64,000 nt of DNA from Akkermansiaceae bacterium (GTDB lineage: Bacteria; Verrucomicrobiota; Verrucomicrobiia; Verrucomicrobiales; Akkermansiaceae). The notes under the pieces were generated by a model. That model was not told the origin of the DNA, made no database searches, and saw only the letters and a list, made by a program, of their open reading frames with translations. This document shows positions 51,235 to 59,782 of this stretch, piece after piece. The translations under genes were made by a program, and so were the position numbers. The stretch spans positions 62,001-126,000 of the forward strand of contig JAHCBC010000003.1 in assembly GCA_019634595.1 (NCBI GenBank). The letters are read 5' to 3'. Position 1 is the stretch's first letter. Each line of letters opens with the position of its first letter.

Positions 51235-53313
51235 TCATTCGAGGATCAGCACGGGCATGGTGAACCACACCGTCCCTTCCGTGGCGAGGCGGGGGCCGTT
51301 GTCGAAAAGGAACACGGTCTGGTAGCGCAGCGGGAACTTCGGTCCGCGGAAACTCTTGTCGTCCTTGCCTCCCCAGTGGGCGGTTCCCTCGTCGAGCTGG
51401 AACTGGACGTAGTTCCAGCCCTTCCATGTCACCGGCTTGCCCGACGGCTGCCACACCCGGTCCAGCGCGTCCTGGATGCGCAGGCGGGGATGCAGTCCAC
51501 TGCCGTTGCCGTAAATCCACATGCCGAACCGGGCGCGGCCACGGTCGGAGCCATCGCGGCTTTTCAGAAGGGGGCCTTTCGCTCCGGGATAGACGGTGGC
51601 GTATTTCCACCCGTCGCCAAAGCGGTAGTCCAGCCGCATGACCCTGCCCGCACCGCCGGGGGAGGGTTCGGGCGCGGCTTCTTCCTTGAGCGTGAAGACA
51701 CCCTCGACCTTTTCATCCCCTTCGCCTCCCGCCTTCGCGCCGTCCAGCGGTGACTCGTCCACGGGATGGAAGGCGAGCGGCTGGACATTGGAGACCACGG
51801 CATCCCCCACGGTCAGGGAGGCACCCATTTCATAGATCTCCTGCGGTGCCTCCGTCAGCGGGAAGCTCACATCGACCGCCGCCTGGTCGGCGGGAACCTT
51901 CACCGCCCGCGAGATCTCCTTAACCGAAACACCCTTCAGGCCCTTCAGCGCGACCACGGAGTCCAGCTCACGTCCTGACAGATTCTCGATCTTCAGGATG
52001 ATCTCCTTCCCCGAGCTGGGGACGACGGAAAGCTTCACCCGCAGCGCCTCCGGGGTCGCTTCCAGCTTCGGGTTCTTTCCGGGAAGAATGAAATACACCG
52101 GCTTGTCACTGATCTGGAACTCCAGCCGCCCATCCGCCGCAACCACGTCCGGCCCCGGTGCCCCGAGGTGATCCACCACCCTGAAGGTCCCATCATCCGC
52201 GGGCAGGGCCACCTTCCGGGAGCCGGGGCGGGATGACCACGCGGCGACGACCGTCTCCCCTTCCTTCCCGAACAGCAGCGCGTGGAGATCGGAATCCCCC
52301 AGCGTCATGCGCTTCACGAAGCGGTGCCCGGAAAGCACGCGGTTGAAGGTCCGCGCGGCGTGGTAGGATGGCTTCGGGTCATAGACCGGATCACGGTCCT
52401 TGTGATACGTGTGCCGCACCGTGCCGAAGTGATGCTCCGGCTCCTTCGGATCCGCGCCGTCATCATGCCAGTCATACCAGATGGAGACGGGTATGCCATT
52501 GGCCGCATTGATGAGCCACTGCCGCGGCAGCATCATCCCCTGCGTGTCCGCGTCATGCCCGGACCAGACCGAGGAGTAACCCCACTCGCCGGAGATCAGG
52601 TCGATCTTCTTCCCCTGCGGAGCGTATCTGCCGATCAGCCTGCGGGCCTCGTGGTATTCGATCTCGACCGTCTCCGGCCCGCCATGGCGGTATGGATGGA
52701 CGGTCACTCCGTCCCACCACTCCAGCAGGCCCGCCTTGAAGCATTCCTCCAGGAAAGCGAAGTCCATCCCCGCCGTCGCGGGTCCGCTGAGATACTCGCC
52801 GGGAAACGCCGCCTTGATGGCCTTCGAGGTATCGAGGGCCATTTCCACATACTCATGCACGTTCGCCGTAGGCTTCCAGAACCCGCCGTTCGGCTCGTTC
52901 CAAATTTCCCAGCAGACGCCCCTGCCCTTGAAATGGGACACCGCGGCGAGCGCCCATTTCGTGAAAGCGGCCCGCCCCTCCGGCGTGCGTACGGAGCGTT
53001 CTTTCTCATAGAGCGTGTTCGAGTAGTCGAGGATGTAGTAGGCCTTCAGCCCGTGCTTCTCCAGTGCCGCCGTCAGCCGGTCGTATGCGGAGAAGTCATG
53101 GACGCCCCGCTCGCGCTCCGTGGACTGCCACGTCAGGTCCATGCGGATGTGGCGGAACCCGGCGGCCTTCAGCATCTCCAGCTCGCCCGGCTTCGCATCC
53201 GTAAAGTGGATGTTCACCCCGGATGCGAAGGTCACATCCCCCGCCGCGAAACCACCCATAGGCAGAAAAAGCGCCCCCACCAACCAACCCACCAACATCG
53301 TTTTCCTGAGCAT
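51235..53313 (-). CDS. Secreted clan GH-A glycoside hydrolase-like protein
   Basis: 692 residues from ATG 53313; the upstream frame is a shadow. Signal peptide VGWLVGALFLPMGGFA. TIM-barrel catalytic domain at about 25-330: GVNIHFTDAKPGELEMLKAA, FRHIRMDLTWQ, the acid/base Glu140 in WEIWNEPNG, and the probable nucleophile Glu243 in ISGEWGYSS. This resembles GH5/GH39-type enzymes. Beta-sandwich modules follow, and the last 190 residues (VMRLDYRFGDGWKYATVYPG, GNGSGLHPRLRIQDALDRVW) look like a carbohydrate-binding module. Substrate unknown. Same strand as another secreted TIM-barrel protein upstream. Confidence 0.82.
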   Translation of the reverse strand: MLRKTMLVGWLVGALFLPMGGFAAGDVTFASGVNIHFTDAKPGELEMLKAAGFRHIRMDLTWQSTERERGVHDFSAYDRLTAALEKHGLKAYYILDYSNTLYEKERSVRTPEGRAAFTKWALAAVSHFKGRGVCWEIWNEPNGGFWKPTANVHEYVEMALDTSKAIKAAFPGEYLSGPATAGMDFAFLEECFKAGLLEWWDGVTVHPYRHGGPETVEIEYHEARRLIGRYAPQGKKIDLISGEWGYSSVWSGHDADTQGMMLPRQWLINAANGIPVSIWYDWHDDGADPKEPEHHFGTVRHTYHKDRDPVYDPKPSYHAARTFNRVLSGHRFVKRMTLGDSDLHALLFGKEGETVVAAWSSRPGSRKVALPADDGTFRVVDHLGAPGPDVVAADGRLEFQISDKPVYFILPGKNPKLEATPEALRVKLSVVPSSGKEIILKIENLSGRELDSVVALKGLKGVSVKEISRAVKVPADQAAVDVSFPLTEAPQEIYEMGASLTVGDAVVSNVQPLAFHPVDESPLDGAKAGGEGDEKVEGVFTLKEEAAPEPSPGGAGRVMRLDYRFGDGWKYATVYPGAKGPLLKSRDGSDRGRARFGMWIYGNGSGLHPRLRIQDALDRVWQPSGKPVTWKGWNYVQFQLDEGTAHWGGKDDKSFRGPKFPLRYQTVFLFDNGPRLATEGTVWFTMPVLILE

Positions 53314-53474
53314 AAAATAAGAATGTGAAACCACCCACGGATGTTTCCCATGGGCCTTTTCCCTACGCTGCCGAAGAGCGCGCTGTTTCACCGGGAACGT
53401 CCGCAGGTTCCAGCGGCTGAGGCCGGTCCCTCCGCGGGCGACACAGACGGGGATGCGGATCCTCCTGCACCCGG

Positions 53475-54776
53475 TCACTTCACCCGCAGTAACTTTCCGC
53501 CGCCTTTCCCCAGGTCGAGCCGCACGTTCTTCCCGCCCGCACCGGACCACGTGCCCGCGGTTGCGTCGAACACCTCCATCGCCCCCGGCCCGGCAAGGGT
53601 GACGGAGATGTCCTCCCGGTAGTCCAGATTCACCACCATGACATGGGACGCCGCTTCCGGTGACGCTCCCTTCGCGCCGAAGAATCCCAACACCACGCCA
53701 CGGGCGCGCTCGCCCGGTTTCATCTCCTTTTCCGGCAGCGGTGGCTCCAAGCGGAAGGGCGCGTCTTTCCGCAGCATCTCCGCACCGTCCGGCCTCATGC
53801 CACAGTGCCAGGCTCCCAGCGATGAAAGCGGCTGCAACTCTCCGGCGATGGCGACGAACGCGGGATTCGCCACCGAGGCCTCATCATGGAGCGCGGTGGT
53901 GTTACCATCCTGGTCCACCATCCCACCCTCATGCGTCCGGTGGGAGTAGATGTAGTAGGAGATCCCCTGCGCGCCATAGGCCAGCGAGGTGTTCACCAGG
54001 AACCGCAGCTCATCCGGTCCGGGCACCCGCGGGGAGTGCGGGGATGCGGCCTCCCCCGGCACCCAGGAACTGGACTGCACGATGTTGAGGAACGGGACGT
54101 CCGCCGCGAGCGACTTCCTCCGGATGAGTTCCAGATTGAGGAAATAGCCGCCCGCATCCCCGCTGCGGGTGAACTGGTAGTGGTCATAGCTGATGAGGTC
54201 CGGTTTCACCGTGTCCACATACCGGTCGAGATGCTTCTGGTAGGCGGTGACCTTGTCCCCCTCCGTGCCCAGTTGCGCGTTGCTGGCATAGGTGGGCAGC
54301 AGGTTGATGTAGGCGAGGGTGCCCGGATCTTTCTCCCGCAGATAGGCGACGATCCTGCCCAGCCGGGGGAATTTCCCCGCGTCAGGCTCATCGGTCAGGT
54401 GATAGGAGTACAGCGCGGGATGGTCCTTCACCCGGCCGATGAGGGCGTCCAGCTCCGCCTTCGCCTGCGGGTTGTCCAGCACATCCAGCCGCATCAGCAC
54501 CGGATGATAAAGGTGCGCCCGCAGGCCATGACGCTGGGCCACATCCAGTTCGTGCTCATGGCACCACACCAGGTTCCATCCGGCCTCCGCCAGCCTCCCG
54601 GCTGCCGCATCATCGAGGGCCGCGCCATTCGGATACCCCGGCCCTCCCCAGTAGGTGGTGATCGGTTTTCCAATCCTCCATCGCACGGATGCCTCCCCCT
54701 GGCACCAAGCCGGCGGAGAAAAAACCAATGGAACCAACAGGGAAAACAGCGGCAGGGAAAGGATGGAAAGGCGCAT
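53475..54776 (-). CDS. Secreted TIM-barrel glycosidase-like protein
   Basis: 433 residues from ATG 54776 (ATG 54788 is possible). Signal peptide LSLPLFSLLVPLVFSPPAWC. The body reads as a clan GH-A-like barrel: AGWNLVWCHEHELDVAQRHG, HPALYSYHLTDEPDAGKFPR, LAYINLLPTYASNAQLG, DLISYDHYQF, VPFLNIVQSSSW, AQGISYYIYSHRTHEGGM. The Glu in HLTDEPD fits an acid/base position. A short C-terminal beta domain is at about 360-433. Probably in one unit with the glycosidase-like gene at 51235-53313; substrate unknown. Confidence 0.75.
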   Translation of the reverse strand: MRLSILSLPLFSLLVPLVFSPPAWCQGEASVRWRIGKPITTYWGGPGYPNGAALDDAAAGRLAEAGWNLVWCHEHELDVAQRHGLRAHLYHPVLMRLDVLDNPQAKAELDALIGRVKDHPALYSYHLTDEPDAGKFPRLGRIVAYLREKDPGTLAYINLLPTYASNAQLGTEGDKVTAYQKHLDRYVDTVKPDLISYDHYQFTRSGDAGGYFLNLELIRRKSLAADVPFLNIVQSSSWVPGEAASPHSPRVPGPDELRFLVNTSLAYGAQGISYYIYSHRTHEGGMVDQDGNTTALHDEASVANPAFVAIAGELQPLSSLGAWHCGMRPDGAEMLRKDAPFRLEPPLPEKEMKPGERARGVVLGFFGAKGASPEAASHVMVVNLDYREDISVTLAGPGAMEVFDATAGTWSGAGGKNVRLDLGKGGGKLLRVK

Positions 54777-54913
54777 GGATGCCCCCATACGCCTGCTACA
54801 TCGCCCCGTTTCCGGAATGTCTGAAAAGCAACCAACATTCACCGAATAGAGGAAATAGAGGATCCATCCGCCGGTTCTCCAGAATGAAGGCGCCGGTCTG
54901 AAGACCAGCGGTC

Positions 54914-55130
54914 TCCCATGAATCCGCCCGCTCACTCCATAGGCTGACCGCCATCCCACGCGTCCGCGTTATGCCGGTGCGTCCGGTTTTGTGACATGGT
55001 CTTCCTGTCAGCGCGAACGGATTCCACCCGACCGGAAACGCCGGCAACATCCCCCCGAAAATCAAGCGTTTCCCCCCCGACGCGACCAACCGGCAGAGAA
55101 GTCCCCCCGCTACTCTGCCGGTTTGCTTTT
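54914..55130 (+). ncRNA. Two-copy 215-bp structured element, copy 1 (candidate RNA or mobile element)
   Basis: Closely matches 63333-63545 along its whole length. Shared parts in order: TCCCATGAATCCG, a small hairpin around ATCCGCGT, TGACA-loop-TGTCA, GACCGGAAACGCC, two CCCCCC tracts, and ACCGGCAGAG/CTCTGCCGGT with a CCCCCC-containing loop, then TTTGCTTTT. The final hairpin with its T-rich tail reads as a terminator on the plus strand in both copies. Here no plus-strand gene precedes it, which suggests an independent transcript. The gap 54777-55188 holds little else. Confidence 0.5.
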
Positions 55131-55188
55131 TGGGAGGTAAGGGGCAGTCCAACCCACCTTACCCGATGCCGGAGGGAGAACCCGGGAA

Positions 55189-56376
55189 TCAATTGCCACC
55201 ACCGCCGGAGCCACCACCACCGCCGCCACCACCGCCACCACCGCCACCACCGCCACCACCGCCACCACCGCCACCACCGCCACCACCGGAGTTGCCGCCT
55301 GATCCACCACCGGAGCTGCCACCTTGGTTGCCGCCTTGGTTGCCGCCTTGGTTGCCGCCTTGGTTGCCGCTTTGGTTGCCGCTTTGGTTGCCGCTTTGGT
55401 TGCCGCTTTGGTTGCCGCTTTGGTTGCCGCTTTGGTTGCCGCTTTGGTTGCCGCTTTGGTTGCCGCTTTGGTTGCCGCTTTGGTTGCCGCCTTGGTTGCC
55501 GCTTTGGTTACCGTTCTGGTTATTGGAACCAGTCATGTTGTTCCCGGAGTTCGCTCCACCGGCTGTTCCCTGGGTATTGGAGTTGGAACCATCCGGAATT
55601 CCAGCCGCCCTGCGGTTGGCCGCTCCTTGTGCTCCGGAATCCGGACCCGCGCTGTTGCGGCTGCCGGTTCCCTGCGTCCCTTTGGTGTCGGAGTTGGTGT
55701 TGCCACCCCGATAGTCGGCGTTGCCGGTCGCATTGCCACGGCTGGGGGTTCCGGCGGTTCCGGGGATGGTGGAGTTCAGCCTGCTGCCACGGGTCGGGTT
55801 GGTGGTCGGATCACCGTCATTCGCAGGCCCGACGGGAAGACCACGAGTTCCGGAATTACCACCGCTCTGGTTATTCTGGCCCGCACCTCCGGAGGTGTTG
55901 CCGGAGTTGCCGGAAGAGTTGCCGTTTCCGTTCATGCCACCGCTGCCTGTGCCATTTCCGCGATCCGGCACACCGGGGGTGGCGGGAGCGGGCGGTGTGA
56001 CCGGTTGGCCCGGCGTGGGTGATGTCGGCTGACCCGGCAGGGCCGGTCCGTTTGGCTGGCCAGGAGTCCCCGGAGCGGGTGCCGGTGCAGGGGCAGGCGC
56101 AGGGGCAGGCGCAGGGGCAGGCGCAGGCGCAGGAGTCCGGGGTGCCGGCGTTGGCGCAGGATTTGGGGGCGCTGGTGCCGGCCTCTGTGGAACCGTTGGT
56201 GCGGGAGTCGGAGTCTGCGGCGTTTGCGGAGTCGCCGGTGCGGGGGCCGGAGGCGGATTGGTTGGGGGCGTCGGCGCCGGCCTCTGGGGTGTTGTCTGTG
56301 CCATGAGGCCGGTGATGACCAGCGAACTGGCGAAGATGGTGGAAAGGAAAGTGGTTCTGTGGCTTGGGATTTTCAT
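55189..56376 (-). CDS. Secreted low-complexity protein with NQSG tandem repeats and poly-Gly tail
   Basis: 395 residues. Signal peptide FLSTIFASSLVITGLMA. A Pro/Ala/Thr-rich half (PAPAPAPAP tracts) is followed by a Gly/Asn/Ser-rich half. Near the C-terminus 16 consecutive 4-residue units GNQ(S/G) occur, ten of them identical GNQS, then a run of more than 20 Gly with a few Ser. No enzymatic domain. Likely extracellular matrix or adhesive material (inference). The repeat tract is prone to slippage, so unit number may vary between strains. Confidence 0.7.
   Translation of the reverse strand: MKIPSHRTTFLSTIFASSLVITGLMAQTTPQRPAPTPPTNPPPAPAPATPQTPQTPTPAPTVPQRPAPAPPNPAPTPAPRTPAPAPAPAPAPAPAPAPAPAPGTPGQPNGPALPGQPTSPTPGQPVTPPAPATPGVPDRGNGTGSGGMNGNGNSSGNSGNTSGGAGQNNQSGGNSGTRGLPVGPANDGDPTTNPTRGSRLNSTIPGTAGTPSRGNATGNADYRGGNTNSDTKGTQGTGSRNSAGPDSGAQGAANRRAAGIPDGSNSNTQGTAGGANSGNNMTGSNNQNGNQSGNQGGNQSGNQSGNQSGNQSGNQSGNQSGNQSGNQSGNQSGNQSGNQGGNQGGNQGGNQGGSSGGGSGGNSGGGGGGGGGGGGGGGGGGGGGGGGGGSGGGGN
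55324..55516. repeat. 12-bp tandem repeat array inside the Gly/NQSG protein gene
   Basis: About sixteen head-to-tail 12-base units (TTGGTTGCCGCT and the C variant), in frame, coding GNQS or GNQG. Ten central units are identical. It is followed on the low side (55194-55290) by a CCACCACCG array coding poly-Gly. Confidence 0.93.
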
Positions 56377-56538
56377 GATGAAGGATCAACCGCATCCTGC
56401 ATACCGAATACACAAGCCACTGACTCACAATATTTTTACCACAACCCATTCCATCCTCAGATTGCGGCGTGCATTCCAGAAACGGGTGTTACGCAGCCCA
56501 CGGGTGTCACCGTCCAGCCAGCCGCCCGGAAAGCGGGC

Positions 56539-56835
56539 TTACCCCTCACCTTCATCCTGCTCTCCACCCTTGCGCGCGGCGTGGGCAAGTGCCTGGGAGG
56601 CGACAGGCAGCGTGAGGAAGAGCGCGAACATCGCCAGCAACGACTTGATGACGGTGGCCACCCCGGGAAAGGTCAGGCAGGCCGCGATCATCAGCGCGAC
56701 GAGGCCGAAGGCGCTGGCCTTCGTCGCGGCATGGGCGCGCGTGAAGAAATTCGGGAAGCGGTAGATGCCCACCGCGGCGAGCAACACCGCGAGGCAGCCT
56801 GCCAGCGCGAAAAAGGCGATGAAGAAATCAATCAT
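56539..56835 (-). CDS. mrpG: Na+/H+ antiporter subunit G
   Basis: 98 residues with three membrane helices. Family signature GIYRFPNFFTRAHAATKASA and LTLPVASQALAHAA. Last gene of the mrpABCDEFG operon; its start overlaps mrpF by 4 bases. Mrp complexes exchange cytoplasmic Na+ for H+ and serve alkali and salt tolerance. Confidence 0.93.
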   Translation of the reverse strand: MIDFFIAFFALAGCLAVLLAAVGIYRFPNFFTRAHAATKASAFGLVALMIAACLTFPGVATVIKSLLAMFALFLTLPVASQALAHAARKGGEQDEGEG

Positions 56836-57098
56836 GGATCCCTGGGGGTGTTCGATATGGTCCGGGCGAGGGCGACGGTGCCGAAGAAGATGATGACGCC
56901 GAGCACCACGACGACGTCGATGTACACCGCCCGCTTACCGGCGATGGCGTGGATGATGACGGCGGATCCGGCGCACACCGCCAGCAGGTCCGTCGCCAGC
57001 ACCCTGTCCCCCGCCGTGGGTCCGCGGAACAGCCGCGCGGCGATGAGCGCGAGCGAGATGGCGAGCAGGAGGAAGCAGATGCTGAATACGATGTTCAT
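56832..57098 (-). CDS. mrpF: Na+/H+ antiporter subunit F
   Basis: 88 residues, three helices. The conserved RLFRGPTAGDRVLATDLLAV loop and VYIDVVVVLGVIIFFGTVAL are typical of MrpF/PhaF. Overlaps mrpG by 4 bases. Confidence 0.94.
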   Translation of the reverse strand: MNIVFSICFLLLAISLALIAARLFRGPTAGDRVLATDLLAVCAGSAVIIHAIAGKRAVYIDVVVVLGVIIFFGTVALARTISNTPRDP

Positions 57099-57119
57099 GG
57101 TAGTGGCGGCGGGTTCGGT

Positions 57120-57449
57120 TCAGCCCTGCCCGAAGATGCGGATGAGCGGGCGTTCCAACTGGAGTTTCATGCGGGCGATCTCCGCCCCGGGGTCATGGCT
57201 GTCGAGGAGGTGGATCAGCAGGACATTTCTCCCGCGGTCCAGCGAGACGCTGAGGCTGCCAGGCGTCATGGAAACCAGGCAGACAAAGAGCAGCGTGGGG
57301 AACTCCCCCCGCAGATCCAGCGGCATCTCCGCGAAGCACGGTGACAACCGGACACGGGGCTGCACCACCAGCCAAGCGAGCCGGCCCGTGGCCGTGAGCA
57401 GTTCACGCAGGTAGATGAAGCAGAAGGCGATGGCCTGGAGAACTTTCAT
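57120..57449 (-). CDS. mrpE: Na+/H+ antiporter subunit E (short form)
   Basis: 109 residues, shorter than the usual 150-170 because the first membrane helices are missing. Conserved parts: PLDLRGEFPTLLFVCLVSMT, PGSLSVSLDRGRNVLLIHLL. The start overlaps mrpD by 4 bases. Position between mrpD and mrpF confirms the call. Confidence 0.88.
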   Translation of the reverse strand: MKVLQAIAFCFIYLRELLTATGRLAWLVVQPRVRLSPCFAEMPLDLRGEFPTLLFVCLVSMTPGSLSVSLDRGRNVLLIHLLDSHDPGAEIARMKLQLERPLIRIFGQG

Positions 57450-58963
57450 GGCGTGCCGGTGGTCTCGGTTTTCGTGCCCAGCACCCGGGAGATATACAGG
57501 TCCGGGTCCTTGATCTGGGCGGCAGCCCGGGCGGCGAGATCATGGAGCGACGCCGGGAACACACCGATGAGGATGGTGCAGAGGGCTAGCGCGCAGGACG
57601 GCGCGGCCATGGTCAGTGGCACCCGCCGGTGCGGGGGATGCCAGCGGTCCGGCAGATCCTTCCAGAACGCCTCGTTCCATATCTTCACCATGGAATACAG
57701 GGTGAGCAGGCCCACGGCGGAGGCGAAGAACACGAACACCCACCCGCCGGTGGCCACGCCCTCACGGATGAGCGAGAACTTCGCGAAGAAGCCTGAAAGC
57801 GGCGGGATGCCCCCCAGCGAGAGCGCGGGAATGAGGAATAGGCACGCGAGCCACGGGGCGGTCCGGTAGAGGCCGCCGGTGTTATCCAGCGCCTGGGTGT
57901 CCAGCTTCCGGCTGATCATGCCACCAACGAGGAACAGGTTCGTCTTCACCAGGATGTGGTGGACGATGTAGAAGATGGTGGCGGTGAGCGCCCCCTCCGT
58001 GAACAGGGCGATGCCCACGATCATGTAGCCGATCTGGCTGATGATGTGGAATGACAGGATGCGCGGGATGAAGAACTGGCTGGCCGCTCCGAAGACGCCG
58101 GTCACCATGGTCAGGATACCCAGCGGCAGGAGGATGGAGCCGATGAGATCCTGATAGTTCCCATAGACGAGCGTGAAGATCCTCAGGCAGGCATACACAC
58201 CCACCTTGGTGAGCAGACCTGCGAACACCGCGGCCACCGGTGTGGGGGTGACGTGGTAGGAGGATGGCAGCCAGAAATAGAACGGGAAGATGCCCGCCTT
58301 GATGCCGAAGGCGATGAGGAACAGGACGGCGCTGGAGGCGACGAGGTTCATGTCCTCCGTCATCCGGAACTTCACGGCCAGGTCCGCCATGTTCAGCGTG
58401 CCCGTCATGCCATACAGCACCCCCAGACCGACGAGGAAGAAGGTGGATGCGATGAAGTTCAGCGTAAGGTATTTCACCCCCGCCTCAAGCTGGAGGCGTC
58501 CGCCGGGAAGCGCGACGAGGACGAAGGAAGCCATCAGCATCACCTCGAACCACACGTAGAGGTTGAACAGGTCCCCTGTCAGGAAGGAGCCGTTCACACC
58601 CAGCAGCAGCAGCAGGAACACGGGCGGAAAATAACCGCGGAAACGGGCGGTGCCATGGCCCGCCGCATACACCGCGACCGCCAGGCCGATGACCGCGGAA
58701 ACGAGCAGCATGATGGCGGAAAGGAGATCCGCCACCAGGACGATGCCGAAGGGGGCGGGCCAGGATCCCACCTCCAGCACCAGGATTTCCTCCGCCGACA
58801 CCCTCGCCAGCAACAGCGCTGCGGAGATGACGATGAGCAGGCAGGTGAGGATGCTGGCCGCGTGCCTCCGGCTTTCCGGCAGGTTACGCACGCAGAGCAG
58901 CACACCGCTCGCCAGGAGCGGCAGGATCAGCGGCAGTGCCAGCAGCAGTGAGGATGGGGGCAT
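57446..58963 (-). CDS. mrpD: Na+/H+ antiporter subunit D
   Basis: 505 residues, about 14 membrane helices, related to NuoN/NuoM of complex I. Key stretches: NLYVWFEVMLMASFVLVALP (with the conserved Glu), FGIKAGIFPFYFWLPSSYHV (conserved Lys), TPTPVAAVFAGLLTKVGVYA and VHHILVKTNLFLVGG. Forms the proton-translocating core with MrpA. It abuts mrpC with no gap. Confidence 0.95.
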   Translation of the reverse strand: MPPSSLLLALPLILPLLASGVLLCVRNLPESRRHAASILTCLLIVISAALLLARVSAEEILVLEVGSWPAPFGIVLVADLLSAIMLLVSAVIGLAVAVYAAGHGTARFRGYFPPVFLLLLLGVNGSFLTGDLFNLYVWFEVMLMASFVLVALPGGRLQLEAGVKYLTLNFIASTFFLVGLGVLYGMTGTLNMADLAVKFRMTEDMNLVASSAVLFLIAFGIKAGIFPFYFWLPSSYHVTPTPVAAVFAGLLTKVGVYACLRIFTLVYGNYQDLIGSILLPLGILTMVTGVFGAASQFFIPRILSFHIISQIGYMIVGIALFTEGALTATIFYIVHHILVKTNLFLVGGMISRKLDTQALDNTGGLYRTAPWLACLFLIPALSLGGIPPLSGFFAKFSLIREGVATGGWVFVFFASAVGLLTLYSMVKIWNEAFWKDLPDRWHPPHRRVPLTMAAPSCALALCTILIGVFPASLHDLAARAAAQIKDPDLYISRVLGTKTETTGTP

Positions 58964-59311
58964 TCAGTTCTCGGAGTTGCGGAAGGTGTCGAGGTCATCG
59001 CTGCCCGTCTTTTCATAGGCGCGGAGGACGAGGGCGAGGGCGAAGGCCAGCACGGCGAAGCCGATGACGATGGCGGTGAGGACCAGCGCCTGCGGCAGCG
59101 GGTCAGCATGGTCGCCGGTGATGGTTGTTTCACCCGCGGGGATGATGGGAGGCTCCCCCGGCGTGAGGCCGGCGCTGGTGAAGATCACGAGGTTCGCCGC
59201 CTGGCCGAACAGCATGATGCCCAGCAGGACACGGACGATGTTCCTCCGCATGACGAGGTAGCAGCCGCATCCGAAGAGCAGGCCGATGACGATGGGCAGG
59301 AGATTTTCCAT
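58964..59311 (-). CDS. mrpC: Na+/H+ antiporter subunit C
   Basis: 115 residues, three helices, NuoK-like. Conserved: LLFGCGCYLVMRRNIVRVLL, GIMLFGQAANLVIFTSAGL, DPLPQALVLTAIVIGFAVLA. Directly adjacent to mrpD. Confidence 0.95.
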   Translation of the reverse strand: MENLLPIVIGLLFGCGCYLVMRRNIVRVLLGIMLFGQAANLVIFTSAGLTPGEPPIIPAGETTITGDHADPLPQALVLTAIVIGFAVLAFALALVLRAYEKTGSDDLDTFRNSEN

Positions 59312-59314
59312 GGT

Positions 59315-59782
59315 TCAGCGGGGTTGGTCGTTTTTCCGTCCGCCCGGCGGCGGCTGGTTCTGGGAAAGGAGCACCGAGAGGATCTTCGCGCCCACACCGG
59401 TGACGGCGAGGAACACGCCGATATCGAAGAGAAGCGGAGTCCCCACTTTCAGGATGCCCAGAACGGGCAACCAGATTTCGCCCAGCCAGAGCGCCTTGAA
59501 GAACGGCTGCCCGAGGAAGACCGGCGCGGATGCGGCGGCAACCGCACAGATGATGCCGATGCCAACGAGCGCCACCGGCTCGAACCGCGGCTGCCTCCCG
59601 CGGTTGGCCATCTGCCGGAGGACCAGCGCACTGGCCAGCACCAGCCCGCCGATGAAGCCTCCGCCGGGCAGGTTGTGCCCGCGGAGCAGCAGGAACACGG
59701 CGAACACATACTGGATGGGGACCACCAGCATCGCCGCCGTGGGGAGCAGGCTGTCATCGGAGTGTTTGTGAGGTTCGTTCAT
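59315..59782 (-). CDS. mrpB: Na+/H+ antiporter subunit B
   Basis: 155 residues, four helices. Conserved: QYVFAVFLLLRGHNLPGGGF, IGGLVLASALVLRQMA, LLFDIGVFLAVTGVGAKIL. Overlaps mrpA by 4 bases. Confidence 0.95.
   Translation of the reverse strand: MNEPHKHSDDSLLPTAAMLVVPIQYVFAVFLLLRGHNLPGGGFIGGLVLASALVLRQMANRGRQPRFEPVALVGIGIICAVAAASAPVFLGQPFFKALWLGEIWLPVLGILKVGTPLLFDIGVFLAVTGVGAKILSVLLSQNQPPPGGRKNDQPR

Noticed and set aside
54796..55152. 118-residue minus-strand frame across the 215-bp element, partly matching a frame in copy 2
   Set aside because: The shared peptide KQTGRVAGGLLCRL follows simply from the DNA identity, and small indels break the frame between copies. That argues against protein-level selection.
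55324..55516. Regular short repeats that look like an array, possibly CRISPR
   Set aside because: The units are 12 bp, contiguous, without spacers, and in frame inside a protein gene.
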